Made by a program: the position numbers and the translations under genes. A model generated the notes under the pieces. That model searched no databases and was not told the origin of the DNA. It worked only from the letters and a program-made list of their open reading frames with translations. This document shows, in pieces, positions 23,928-34,799 of a stretch of 64,000 nucleotides of DNA. The first letter of the stretch is position 1. Each line of letters opens with the position of its first letter. The DNA is from Nyssa sinensis. Its lineage: Eukaryota > Streptophyta > Magnoliopsida > Cornales > Nyssaceae. The stretch is taken from assembly GCA_008638375.1 (NCBI GenBank), contig CM018052.1, forward strand, positions 21,035,071 to 21,099,070, given 5' to 3'.

Positions 23928-25281
23928 GGCTGCGTTTGGATAGTGATTCAAATACGATTTTCTGAAAAATATTTTTGAAATGTGCTTCAAAATTTTGTAA
24001 TTAATTTTTTAAAAACTGTGAAAATGCGTTTGGATATAATAATTTTTAATTCAGTTTTTGAGTTAAAAATTATGAAAATGCGTTTGGATGTAATAATCTT
24101 AAAACAGATTTAGAATTAAAAAAATATAAAAATGGATTTGGATATGATTAGATTTTTTTTTTTTAATTTTTACCAAAAGTTACCGGTCATATTAACAAAC
24201 ACCTTCTTAACATTTTTCTCTCCATCTCAATCTCACTCTGTACTTAAACTTATACTACTTTGCTTTCCTCTTGCTAAAGTTTAATGGCGAAAACCTCACA
24301 GCAAAGTCAGAAAAACACTTCCAGCAGTAGTGGCAATAATAACAATACTGTAATGAAGGTGAAGCGAACGCGTAAAAGCAAATCTAGGTTTTGCCTTTTC
24401 CTCTTCGTCCTCCACTTAGCCATCATTCCTTCCTCTTTTGCCATTGACTTCCTCTTCAATTCCTTCAAAGCTTTTTACCAATCTCCGATCCCAATGAAAC
24501 CCAACTCCAATTCGACTACCATCTTTTCATTTTCAACCTCATTCGTCTTCTCAGTCTTACCGGAAATCTCTTCAAGCCCGGGTTTTGGCCTCATCTTTGT
24601 ACTCTCCAACACCATTGAACCACCTGACGGGCTCTCTAGCCAGTACTTTAGTCTCTTCAGCAACGCCACTGTCCCAACCGTGGCCCCTCTTCTCGCAGTG
24701 GAATTCGACACCGGTCAAAACCCAGAATTCAACGACCCAAATGGGAATCACGTCGCCATCGACCTCAACAACAATGAGTCAGCTCTGATGCGAGTGTAGA
24801 TCTGGTTCAAACCTTGATATCCAGTTAACGATTTGTTACAGCTAGGATTTGAAAAGTTGTAGAAAAATCAACAGAAGAAAATGTCGTTGGGTTGAGAAAG
24901 AGAGGGAAGACAGAGCGAGACAGAGAAAAAAAGGATCAGAGATGGGAAAACTGATTGAGTGGATGTCTTGTTGGTTTTTCTTGTTGTAGAGAAATTTTGA
25001 GCGCCACACCCATGGCTCCACACTGGTTTTCCTGCTGTCTATATGGCTACAAATTTTGCCATAATGAATGGCTAGGGTGTAGAAGACATAGCGTGGAAAG
25101 AAGGGCCTTGGGGTGTGTGTGCAGAAGATATGGGTAGATATGTTTGTGAAAATGAATAGTGTATTGCAGAAAAATTGAAAACAGCTTTTAAGATAAAATT
25201 CAGATTTTGTTAACTAAAAAAACGCATTTTCAAGTAGTGATTTGAGAAAATCTGGTTTTGAGTTGATAACTAAACAGGGCT
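23928..25281. mobile_element. PIF/Harbinger-like DNA element carrying a captured lectin gene fragment
   Basis: The insert is bounded by TTA on both sides (23925-23927, 25282-25284), the 3-bp duplication typical of PIF/Harbinger. Its ends form imperfect inverted repeats: GGCTGCGTTTGGATAGTGAT on the left and, reversed, AGCCCTGTTTAGTTATCAAC on the right, both followed by GATTTTCT. No transposase is present, so it is non-autonomous. Subterminal AAATGCGTTTGGAT repeats occur near 24022 and 24078. It lies inside the protease coding region of the Tat element, and its removal restores the reading frame. The interior is a piece of a host lectin-type gene with its 5' flank. Confidence 0.85.
24284..24799 (+). 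pseudogene. Captured 5' part of an L-type (legume) lectin or lectin receptor kinase gene
   Basis: The 171-codon frame starts at ATG 24284. Residues about 36-53 are a hydrophobic signal-type segment (RFCLFLFVLHLAIIPSSFA). The L-type lectin domain follows: FSFSTSFVFSVLP (81-93), PGFGLIFVL (99-107), then LAVEFDT (137-143), whose Glu140 and Asp142 match metal-binding positions, and GNHVAIDLNN (154-163). In the family these proteins are extracellular carbohydrate-type binding domains, often joined to a membrane-spanning kinase. Here the frame stops about halfway through the lectin domain and no kinase follows. The upstream 80 bases look like a captured 5' leader. It is a fragment inside a transposon, so probably not a working gene, although the frame is open. 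Confidence 0.85.
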
Positions 25282-25284
25282 TTA

Positions 25285-25700
25285 GTGTCTAGGACCATGT
25301 ATTCAGAGATCAGTGTCCTTTGTCCGTCCCTCTCTCCTATCGTGGTTGGTAGATCAATTTTACTTATTGGGGTGTTGAGATTCCCGTCGAATCCTGTCAT
25401 GACAGTAGCGGTAGCTTTGATGTCATTAAAGTTGAGCTTCATGTGTTTAAATGGTTCATAGAATAATACGTTCGTGGAACTTCCAGTATCCACAAGAGCC
25501 CTTCTGATATAAAAATTAGCGATTTTGAGTGAGATGACAAGAGCATCACTGTGGGGACAATGTATCCCAATGCGATCCAATTTAGAGAACTGGATTTGAG
25601 GTTCTGACTTTATCTTTTTCTCAATGGTTGAGATTTGGATGATATGATGTTCTACCTTTGCTTCCCGAGCATACATTTTCATGGCTCGGTTAAACATTCT
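25285..25700 (-). pseudogene. Tat-lineage protease, N-terminal piece
   Basis: The frame 25230-25697 contains RRALVDTGSSTNVLFYEPF, with the DTGSS active site of a retropepsin-type aspartic protease, which would cut the gag-pol polyprotein. The host reading runs down to 25285 and is then broken by the PIF/Harbinger-like insert. The last codons of the listed frame, below 25285, belong to the insert. Confidence 0.87.
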
Positions 25701-27430
25701 ATCATCGCATTGTCAGCATGAAGCACAAAGATGACCTGATTATTTTGCCATTGCTGATCATTCTGAATTTCTCTCTATTCAAGCCTTTGTTCTTGCCTTC
25801 TTTGAGGTGGTGTTTTGTCACGGGGGTTCTGCCTCCCCGTCTTGGCAGACATACTCTCTCAGTCGTTATCTTTTGATGAGATGCTCTATTTCTTGCTTGA
25901 GAGCCCTGCATTCCTTGGTTGTGTGTCCATTCTCTTTATGGAAATCACAATATTTGTTCTGATATCTTGAGTCATCGTGGCTTTTTAATGGCTCTGGCCA
26001 TCTCAAGTTTTCATGAGTTTGGATCTGTTGGAGTATGTGGGTAAGAGAAGCATTCAGAGGGGTGTAAGTCCTATACCTCCCAGAGTTAAGAGTTGTTTTG
26101 GGCTCTAGGTGTTATTCTCTTGTCGGGACTCTCGATCCTCTTTTTGTTAGCGTTGTTATCCCTCTTCTGAACTTGCTCATCCTTCTGAGCTTATTCTTTT
26201 GCTTTTTGGAAGGAGGTTTTTGTGTCTTCAAGATTAATATACTTCCGTGCTCTATCCATGAGTCCTGTCATATCGATAGAAGGATTCATAGTCAAGGAAT
26301 CCTAGAAGCGTCTAGGCCCAAGGCCCGAATAAGGGCAGCTACTAGGAAACTTGGACTGCAATCAATTATCTCTGTGAGCTCAGTATTAAAATAAGCTATG
26401 TATTCCTGAAGGGATTCTCCTTTTGCTTTCTTCGCAGTTAGTAAGAATTCTGGTTATTTTTTTTAACTTTTTGCTTGTTAACAATTGGTCAAGAAATAGC
26501 CTACTAAGCTCATAAAAATTGTTGATCGATTTTTGGGAGAGGTTGTGGAACCACTTAAGGGCGATACCGTTGAGGCTCGTCACAAAAGTTCGACACATGA
26601 AGGCATTGGTAGCTCCATACAAAGCCATCATGTGTTGATAATGAGATAAATGGTCCCCAGGGTCTTCAGACCCTTCATAAAGGGTAAATTTTGGGACGAC
26701 AAACTTCTTGGGTCGTTATTCTGTCATTATATCAAAGGTAAATGGCATGGAGAACCTACAGAGCAATTTACTTAGCTCGTCTTGATATGGAGGGGCATGA
26801 AACCCTCTGGTTGAGATTGTCTAATCCTAGGAGTTTGTTATCTCCTCTACCCTCTGAGGGGCTTTGGGTAAGACTTGTTGTGGGATCGGTACCCATTGGT
26901 AATCTTGTCCTACGTCTCCAGATCCTTGACTCAGGGGAGGAATTTGTCCGGTGTTAGCAGGAGGATGCTGCTCTCCCAAGACTGGGGAACCTAGAGTCTC
27001 AGAAGGCTGGAATTCCTGCGACGCTAGATTGGCCCTAGAGGCCATTGGAGTTGGAATCATTGTTTTGCTCTGGAAATGGACAGTAGGATGAAACATGGGT
27101 ATCCCTCTCCCCACAGCTGTTGACGATTGGGGATCAGACCCCATATGAGCGGTACCATAGAGGTGTACCAATTGCATGTTAGCCAACTCTTTGTCAGGGG
27201 AGTCTCTGCCCGTGGTGGTGGCGGGAGACTAAAGTCCTTCATGAACAACGTTAGTGGGAGGACGAGAAGGGTTGCTCCGTTGGTTCTAAGCCAGTGAAGC
27301 CAGAGCTTGAAACATGGCAGTGAGTTGTTCCTGCATCTGATCGGACAGTCGTTAAATTCGATCAAGCTGTTATAGTAAACGAATAGGTGTTTGTCCCTTT
27401 CCTCTTCCAGTAGGAGGATGATTTTGAGAG
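25700..27430 (-). pseudogene. Tat-lineage gag (broken)
   Basis: The N-terminal part is Pro/Gln/Ser-rich (26827-27186). The gag core lies at 26386-26631 (YGATNAFMCRTFVTSL, ALKWFHNLSQKSINNFYELS). A zinc-knuckle-like YCDFHKENGHTTKEC motif, followed by RALKQEIEHLI, lies at about 25885-25965. This is the usual Tat gag layout. Stop codons occur in all parts, for example just after 26827 in the core frame. Confidence 0.82.
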
Positions 27431-27559
27431 TTTTGGGAGTTCCTTCTAAGATGAAGGCTAAGAGCTATTGTCTTTTGGAATAAAAAGATAATAGATTTAT
27501 TTTTTTATTGAAGAAAAAGATAATAAGAACGATTGTCATTCCTATAGACGACGCCAAAC
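27431..27559 (-). other. Tat element leader and primer-binding site
   Basis: TGGCGTCGTCTATAGG (minus strand, about 27543-27558) begins two bases after the 5' LTR end (...AACATCA). It resembles the TGGCGCCGTCTGTGGGA primer-binding site common in plant gypsy elements. The rest is leader sequence before gag. Confidence 0.75.
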
Positions 27560-28006
27560 TGATGTTGCTCCATTTTTATTAAAAGGGCCTCTTGTCCCTC
27601 GCTACCTGTCAAGAACTTGAGATTAGAAAATCACTAGGAAGGCTCCGATGGTATTTGCTCCGATGATAAAGTCAGTAAATAGGAAGCGACTGTAATTTAA
27701 AAGAATAATTGAACATAAATTGAAAGCGTACCTTATGACCTTATTTATAGATTGCAGATCTCCTAAGTTGAGTAAGATTAAGAGCCATAAAAGTAGGGAT
27801 TTGAAGATATCCAAAGATTGTAGTTGCCTTATTGAACTCTGTTTCCTTATTCTGATATCAGTAGGATAGGAAAAGCGGTGCTATGTTCTGAATCATATAC
27901 ATCTAAACCTTTCGTGCCTGGTGATCTTTCTTGATCTATATCCTGATGAGCTCTACACAGACACATGTCAAGCTTTTGAATATACTTATCATTTAATGGT
28001 ATATCA
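27560..28006 (-). repeat. 5' LTR of the Tat element
   Basis: Minus strand: begins TGATATACC at 28006 and ends GGAGCAACATCA at 27560, next to the primer-binding site. The target duplication ATTTC follows at 28007-28011. Confidence 0.93.
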
Positions 28007-28082
28007 ATTTCTAAAAGAAAACAGGTCCTAGTATTTGTTCCTAGTTTCTTTGTTGTTGCTTTTCTTTCTATTGTAATGCAAG

Positions 28083-28211
28083 ACTTGCTGTGCAGAGATT
28101 GCACACAATGTGTCCATAAGGAAGAGGAAAGAGATTGTGGAGAGAGCTGCTCAAGTTGATATTGTTGTTACAAACAAGCTTGCTAGGTTGAGCAGCCAGG
28201 AGGATGAATGA
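28083..28211 (+). pseudogene. RPL32: 60S ribosomal protein L32 pseudogene, last exon
   Basis: Forty-two open codons give the C-terminus of L32, including [20 protein letters not shown] and [15 protein letters not shown], then TGA at 28209. The exon continues the one ending at 4637; without the Tat element the intron would be about 97 bp (4638-4663 plus 28012-28082), a normal plant size. To stay in phase the exon should begin at G28082, but the two bases before it read AA. The visible AG at 28081-28082 would shift the frame by one base, so the acceptor seems to have decayed. This part is otherwise well conserved. Confidence 0.9.
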
Positions 28212-31030
28212 ATGAGCTTTTACATTATATCTAGCAATAACCTACATGTCACCCAACTTTTTTTACTACTTTTGATTTTTTTTTCTTTTCCCTTGTTGCA
28301 TCATCGACATTGTAATTTTGCAGAGGTGATTTTGATCCTTAGTTGTTTTGCGACTTCTTGTCTTAGGATTAGAAGCGTGTGATTTGAAGACACTTTGCCA
28401 ACTGCTTAATATAATGGTTTCAGAACCTGGAAGAAACTAAGCTAGTGGCCACTTGTATCTTTAGTAACTCTCCCTGTTTTCTGCAATGGAAGTCTTTTTT
28501 TATTTGGTATTCTACATGAGTGCTCTCTGATTCACACTTTCCACCATTAGAGTAGCCTTGATTCCCTTAGCAAATTTTCATTGTAAAGAAGGATATGAAC
28601 GCTTGCAGCAATAACATGAGCGTTTTCTAGGCTACGCATTGCTCTTGTTGAACACATTATTGGTGTTCTCGGACAGCGTGAGCTGAAAAGAGCTGCTTGT
28701 TTTCGGATAACATGAAGTTCGAAGAGGCTTTGGTGGTGGGGTTACCATTAGCCAAACTGACTTGAATATATTTTCAAGTTTGTTAATATATTGACCTCAA
28801 CTTGAAATTGACTCAATAAGCTTAGATAATCTTATAAAAAATTAAGTTATTCAACCTCGATCATCGATTGGTTCAGTTACATGTTTGTTTGAGATTAATT
28901 TGAGAACAAAAAATTAGTTTGATCACAATTTAAAGTTCTATTTATTTAAGTGGATCGACTCAATTACATGCTTGTTCCAAAAAAATAAAAATAAAAGAAG
29001 CTAACTTGATCATAATTTGAAGTTTCGTTTATTTTAACAAGTCAGGGTTGAACAATTTAAAGCAATTCCAATAATAAAAGTCATTTAAAAGTTAAATTTT
29101 AGCAGTAATACAATACGAAAAAATTATTTTTTTGACATTCTTGCTCTATTGCTGAAAGTTATTTTTTGACATTTCTGCTCCAAGAAATAGTTTCGATCAA
29201 CTTTGAGCCGTTGGATTGAAAGAATTTGTGCCATTTAAATTATGACAACCTGCTAAAAATCCTCTCAAATTTAAGAGAGAGTTTGACAAATTCGATGTTT
29301 GAGGAAACATTTGATAAATCATTAGAGCTTTACTTTTTTAAGTGACAAGTCAAATTTTGAAGATAACAACTTTAATAACTCTTGAGTTAGCAGTTCTTAC
29401 TGCTCGACTCGACTTAACTTATTTAGAACCCTTCCTTGAAATGCTCTGTGAAGTAAAAAAAAAGATAAATTTTATATTAATATTTTCTTAAGTTAAATAA
29501 AAATATACATGAACTGCCGACATTTGTGAAATTACACTAGCCATTAGTGATTGGAACGAAAGATCCCTATTGTAACTTCTAACTAGGGAAAATATTCCTA
29601 TTGTTGGCAAAAAAGACTAAAATGCCAATGAATTATGTCAAAGAAAATTACATTTTTGTCCCAAGTAAGACTCTAAGAGGAGGATTTTACCCTTAAAAGA
29701 GCTTATAAAAGCTCCTTGCTCTCTGCACTCTCTCAAATAGACTGTATTATTAAATAAATTTATTTTTTAAAAAAGAATGTTAAATTATATCACTGTAATT
29801 AATTTATATACTAAAAAGTTCAATGTAATGCTTTTTTTAAAAAAGAGGTTTGAATTATTTTGAAATTAAACTGAAATAATTTAAGAAGTGAATTTAGGTT
29901 GAACACATTGTGATGGGAAATTTTTTTAAAAAAATTAGAAAAAATTGGCATGTCTTCCAACCTTAATTCTTCACCATACTAATCATGTGGATAGGTCTTT
30001 CATGGAATTCTCCTCCAAAGTCTCACCGATTCCAACAACGACATCACCAATGGTCTGCAGGCGAATCACGGCTTTTGTATTCTTTTTAGGTCACCGATCG
30101 CTGCCTTCAAATCTGACAGTCTCAATTCCAATCTCTCGCAACTGATCCTGAGGTGGGTTTGGGCAGAGGTCTGGACAAATGTATAATCTTAATTTACAGT
30201 CTTTCTTTCTATAGCATTTCTCTAAGTTGGATGTGAGGAGAATGAGGATGGGTGGCGATATGGTGTATGGGGGATGTGGTTGAGCTGACATCGTCGGCAG
30301 TAAGGTGGTAGCTTGTGGTGAAGCCGAGGATGCCAATGTGAGGAGAGGGAGATTTGCGGTGATGGCATGGAAGTTAAGGGCCTCACGGTGGTGGAATTGC
30401 AGAGATGGCCGAAGGTAGCAAATGTGCCATGTGAGATAAAAGAAGCATAATGTAAAAAGGATACAAATGACATTCTAATTATGTTGACTTTCAAATACTA
30501 CTCCTTGAAAAGACATTTCATCTGTTATTCGATAATATTTGATTGGGGAGGTTAGTATAATTTTTCAAATTAGAATAATTCGTGTATATATTTTACTAAA
30601 TTTTAAAGAAAGTCGATGTAATTTATTTAAAAAAAAAATTAGTTTTATGTACTGGAATAAAAATTCTATGCAATTAGTTGGTTAAAGTTTATAAATATGC
30701 TCGTTTAAAACTCAAATTAAAACTGACTTATATTATAATTAGAACAAAATATGCTTGTTTCCCCTCAGTTTATAAATATATAATCCAGACACACACACAC
30801 ACACACACACACTATATGTATGTAACAGCTAACAAGTGAAGTGGTTGATCAACAAGCAAACAAAAACAAAAGTGAATGCTACTAACAAGATTGAAATTGA
30901 AATTACTGAGCAAGGAACTCTTAACCAGTTCAGTCCTTGTTTCTCCTCTGTACCTTCACCTTTGCAATGCAGAGACAAAACAGGACACTCGTCTTAGCCA
31001 CAGCTCCAATAAACAACATTAGTGTCAGCT
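28212..31030. other. AT-rich non-coding stretch after the RPL32 pseudogene
   Basis: The first few hundred bases are probably the old RPL32 3' region. About 28870-29040 holds two diverged copies of a segment containing TTACATGYTTGTT and ATAATTTGAAGTTTCGTTTA. A CA microsatellite lies at 30788-30812. Open frames at 29945-30145 and 30091-30494 show no recognisable domain. I see no gene. Confidence 0.6.
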
Positions 31031-31650
31031 AGGGGTGCAAGCGAACCGAGCTCCTCATGAACAACTCGGACTTGACTTGAAATTTGACTTGTTGGAGCTC
31101 GTTCAATAAATAAACGAGTCTAGCTCGACTCGTTTGGCTCGTTAACCTATGTATATATATATATATATATTTATATGTATATAATGAATATGATAGCTTT
31201 TAAGTCACTCAACAAGTAATATTTAAATTTTATTAATTTTAAATTAAGTATATTATATTATTTTATAATATGTTGACATGATGTATCTTTTGCAAATCTC
31301 AATGATAATGTTCACACGATGTCGATCTCTTGTCACATCAATAAATTTATAGAGACATGGAAAAAATAGTAAGAGAACAGAATTTAGAAACTTATATATA
31401 ACTTTTTTTCCCATCAACTTTTTCAATGTGAGACTCAATTAATTGACCAAAAGTTTTTTCAATAGAGCTACTTTTTTTATACGAGCTGAGCTGCTAGCTT
31501 GCTGAATCCACATCGAGTCAAGTTCGATCAAAATTTTTAACTTGGTACAAACTTGAGCCGAGCTCAAGCCGAGTTTATAATATACACGAGCCGAGTTTAA
31601 ACATTAGATACTCGACTCGGCTTGGCTCTGCTCATTTGCACTGCAGCCTT
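31031..31650. mobile_element. MITE-like element with GAGC/CTCG-rich inverted ends
   Basis: The left end reads AGGGGTGCAAGCGAACCGAG; the right end, reversed, reads GGCTGCAGTGCAAATGAGCA. Both are followed by GAGC/CGAGT-rich sequence, and the middle is AT-rich with a TA tract (31149-31170). Ends of this kind (GGGGTGCAAACGAGCC) are common in plant non-autonomous DNA elements, often hAT-like. I could not define a target duplication, so the boundaries are approximate. Confidence 0.5.
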
Positions 31651-32666
31651 ATTAGTTTTTTTTTCTTCCCTTCCCCTCTAGGCCCATCTCTTCGTCCGAT
31701 GAATTCCCCTCCTTAACAACACCATTCATCTTTTTTCAGCACCCAATTGCATTCATTGAATCCCCCATCTGTTCTGCAGTTGGTTTCTTTCACTCCCTCT
31801 TCTGATTGTTTACCATTTTTCCTCTCATTTTCTTCACGCGTTGATAGATTTGGCTTTTGATCAATGAGTCAATTCTCTCTCTCATTTCGTGGTCGGTTCC
31901 AGTAGAGCAATGAAGATCCTGTGTGGGACAAACTCTATAGATGGATATGCCCTTCAATATATGATAGAAGGGCCTTTACTTCTTTGGATTTGTGTAATTA
32001 GATATGCAAGTAAAATAACACTTTAAGAAGGCCAGAAATAATGCCCTCTTGGCTTTCGGGACCCACTAGTACCTGAAAAAAGGAAGTACAGGGCAAGAAA
32101 GGGGGCATACCTCCTACAACAAAGCATGATAGCTTATCATCAGCCCAGAACAAAATAACTCAAAGCTATACACATAACATACAAAATCAAACCCCCAAAA
32201 GGGCTACTAAACCCTATATGCTCTCAACAAAACCCAAGAAGGGGTTGACAACCGTTATCTACTCCCAAAAGTTGGCTGGCTGAAGCGGCGGAAATTGTGC
32301 TCCCATGCTGTGTAGATCTCATCCAAAAGCTTTGATGGGTACATGTAATTTGTGGTATAGGGCTAAGGGTTAGCAGGCTCAAGGGTATTTGGAAAGAGGA
32401 TATATTCCCAACCAAGGCACCTATACTTAATATATGAGTCCTGAACCAGCACCAAGTGGTCTGCACCAAAACATCCTTGAACCATTGTGATATCTCCAGA
32501 GGCATGAAACTCGCAAGTACCTATAGAATTGTTCCTGCTTTTGGTCATCATTTTATGTTATGGGTCAATATGCTCCACTGATAGTCATCCCAAGCTAGCT
32601 AAATGTAACCCCAACAAATTTTTCTCAAAATGTTCATGGTATGTTAAAGATAAAACCCATTTGGTG
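31651..32666. other. 3' flank of the PPR gene
   Basis: This is downstream of the PPR gene on the minus strand and probably includes its 3' untranslated region. A 62-codon frame (32363-32551, minus) and an overlapping 93-codon frame (32224-32505, minus) are present; neither matches a family I know. No other gene is visible. Confidence 0.45.
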
Positions 32667-34799
32667 CTACCAATAATCCCTGCAAGAACAAAATCCATCC
32701 TTGAAGTGGTGAAAGCGGCTAGAATCTCTTAAAACAATCTCACGCCTAACAATCTTTGCCAAAAGCTTAATGGCAGTATGGCAATCCTCACATACACGAA
32801 GATTCTTCATCACTGTTATTGTACTACCTTCCACCGTACTAATCAAACCAAACCCAATTGCAACCCTCTCACTATGATAAGACAAGATCGCTTCCTTCTG
32901 TTCATCCTCAACATCATGCAACGCAAACCTTTGATCAGGAACATAACCGAATCCCTTTAACTTTTCTCCCAACCAATCCAGTTTTTGATATATTTTCTCA
33001 CTTAAAGGATGGGACCTATCTCCAGAATGGAACACATGCCTCAATCCCTTTAGAGTAACCCAACTGCACCCTGGTTGCTTTGTGATCCCTCTCTGTTTCA
33101 TCTTCCTCCTTATTCTAGCGACATCACTCCATCTATTACTGAAAGCATATAAGTTAGACAATAAAACATAAGCAGCACTACAATGTGGTTCTAGATCGAA
33201 AACACATTTTGCTGCTCTTTCAGCCAATTCCAAGTTAGAATGCATCTTACAAGCACTAAGCAAAGCAAGCCAAACCATTGAATTTGCTTTCATCGGCATG
33301 TTTCTTACTAACTCCTCTGCTTCCTCCAACTTCCCACTGCGGCCCAAGATATCTACCATACAGGCATAGTGCTCAAGATTCATCTCAATGGATTTGCATT
33401 GACTAAAATATTCAAAAAGGCATCTTCCTTTATGTAACATCCCAGAGTGGCTACAAGCGGAAAGCAAACCGGTAAATGTGATCTCATCTGGGTCTATCCC
33501 AGCACGAATCATTTGGGTAAAGCACGTCAATGCCCATGTCCCACACCCATGTTGTGCACATCCACCAATAATTGAGTTCCATGAAACAGTGTTCTTTTCA
33601 TCAATTTTCTTGAATGTGGCTACTCCATCATTTATATTCCCACATTTCGAATACAATACCGTAAGAGAATTACCCACAAAAACATCATTTTCCAATCCCA
33701 ACTTGATAGCTACTATATGAATCTCTTTCCCTCTATCAATAGCCTCCATTTCACAGCATGAATTCAAGGCACTAGTGAAAGAAGATTGATTCGGAAGGAT
33801 ACCCATTTTCATCATGTCACTAAAAACCTTCAATGCATCTTCATGTTTACAGTTCAATCCATAACCTGTTAAAAGAGCTGTCCATACGACCACATTTATG
33901 TGTGATGTTTCATAAAAAAACTTGCAAGAATTATCTATTTGTTTGCAGTTTGCATAGAATGTGATAAGTGAAGCAGTCATGTATGCATCAAATATGTACC
34001 CTGCTTTGACAATATGGGCATGAATTTGAACACCTGAATGTAATGCTAACACATTTGCACAAGCTGTTATTACACATGAAAACGTACTCGAGGTGGGTTT
34101 AATACCAGAATTCACCATCTGTTGGAAGAGAAGTAAAGCTTCATCACTCATCCCATGCTGGTCCAGCCCACTAATCATTGAGGTCCAGGAAATAACATTC
34201 CGATAAGGGATCCTTTCAAACAACTTCATAGCATCTTCAACTCGGCCATTTCTAAAATATCCATAAATCATTGAATTCCACACAGCTATATCTCTCGCGG
34301 GCATGTCACTAAACAAGCGCTCAGCCACTCCAACTCTCCCAAACTGTAAGAATCCATTCATCATTGTTGTCCAAGAAATCACATTTCTTTCTGGCATTTT
34401 ATCAAAAAGTTTCTCAGCCATTTCCAAATCCCCACAATCCAAACACCCTTTGATGATGGAATTCCAAGAAACCATGTCCCTAAACGGCATTTTGTAAAAC
34501 AACTCCAAGGCATCACTGAGTCTATAGTTTTCCACATAACCCATGATCATCTTAGTGAACAAATGAACACTAGGGGAAGGGATTTCATTCAAAACTGCTC
34601 GAGCTTCATCTAATTTTCGGTTCTTTAGGTGGTCAGAGAATACTGAACTGAAAGAGAAACCACTCGACTGCGAGGAGCTAGAAAGACCCTTGAAAGATCT
34701 GGAGAATTTTGCGAAAGCAAAGGAGAAAACAAAAGGTGACGCGAAGAAAGTTTTGGGTGAAGATTTGAAATATCCAAAAATGGCGGCAAACGGTGGCAT
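32667..34799 (-). CDS. Pentatricopeptide repeat protein, E/DYW class, probably organellar
   Basis: PPR-DYW proteins bind organelle transcripts sequence-specifically, and many direct C-to-U editing. This intronless 710-residue frame has a Ser/Phe/Lys-rich, acid-poor N-terminus (about 1-48) suited to organelle import. PPR motifs run from about 52 to 480: first short repeats of the DMVSWNSIIKGCLDCGDLEM and NVISWTTMMNGF type, then P-L-S triplets (SGIKPTSSTFSCVITACANV). The E/E+ region follows, with a PG box (PGCSWV) at 576. The DYW deaminase domain has the HSE zinc/catalytic motif at 642-644, CEDC at 670-673, the HHF...CSC zinc site at 697-706 and the terminal DYW. All expected catalytic residues are present. 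The start at 34799 precedes the targeting-like segment; a later Met (residue 84) would lose it. The layout strongly recalls Arabidopsis At5g46460 (PCMP-H49), from memory. The RNA target is unknown. Confidence 0.96.
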   Translation of the reverse strand: MPPFAAIFGYFKSSPKTFFASPFVFSFAFAKFSRSFKGLSSSSQSSGFSFSSVFSDHLKNRKLDEARAVLNEIPSPSVHLFTKMIMGYVENYRLSDALELFYKMPFRDMVSWNSIIKGCLDCGDLEMAEKLFDKMPERNVISWTTMMNGFLQFGRVGVAERLFSDMPARDIAVWNSMIYGYFRNGRVEDAMKLFERIPYRNVISWTSMISGLDQHGMSDEALLLFQQMVNSGIKPTSSTFSCVITACANVLALHSGVQIHAHIVKAGYIFDAYMTASLITFYANCKQIDNSCKFFYETSHINVVVWTALLTGYGLNCKHEDALKVFSDMMKMGILPNQSSFTSALNSCCEMEAIDRGKEIHIVAIKLGLENDVFVGNSLTVLYSKCGNINDGVATFKKIDEKNTVSWNSIIGGCAQHGCGTWALTCFTQMIRAGIDPDEITFTGLLSACSHSGMLHKGRCLFEYFSQCKSIEMNLEHYACMVDILGRSGKLEEAEELVRNMPMKANSMVWLALLSACKMHSNLELAERAAKCVFDLEPHCSAAYVLLSNLYAFSNRWSDVARIRRKMKQRGITKQPGCSWVTLKGLRHVFHSGDRSHPLSEKIYQKLDWLGEKLKGFGYVPDQRFALHDVEDEQKEAILSYHSERVAIGFGLISTVEGSTITVMKNLRVCEDCHTAIKLLAKIVRREIVLRDSSRFHHFKDGFCSCRDYW

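Larger units (their letters stand above)
4664..28006 (-). mobile_element. Tat-lineage Ty3/gypsy retrotransposon with three nested insertions
   Basis: The element is on the minus strand: 5' LTR 27560-28006, primer-binding site about 27545-27558, gag, protease, reverse transcriptase, RNase H, a second (archaeal-type) RNase H, integrase, minisatellite, an opposite-strand gene, polypurine tract and 3' LTR 4664-5132. It is flanked by the 5-bp duplication ATTTC (4659-4663 and 28007-28011). The doubled RNase H is typical of the Tat lineage. Removing the three internal insertions leaves about 9.9 kb. Every coding part carries stops or frameshifts, and catalytic residues of RT and integrase are altered, so it cannot move on its own. 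It lies in the intron of the RPL32 pseudogene. Confidence 0.93.

Noticed and set aside
24284..24799. Lectin-type frame as a functional gene
   Set aside because: The domain is cut in half, it sits inside a DNA transposon within a retrotransposon protease, and no kinase or second half follows.
20399..27430. Minus-strand pol and gag pieces as active retrotransposon genes
   Set aside because: Many stops and shifts, an insertion in protease, and altered catalytic residues in RT and integrase.
32224..32551. Minus-strand frames just after the PPR stop as a second gene
   Set aside because: They overlap each other in different frames, match nothing I know, and lie where the PPR 3' untranslated region should be.
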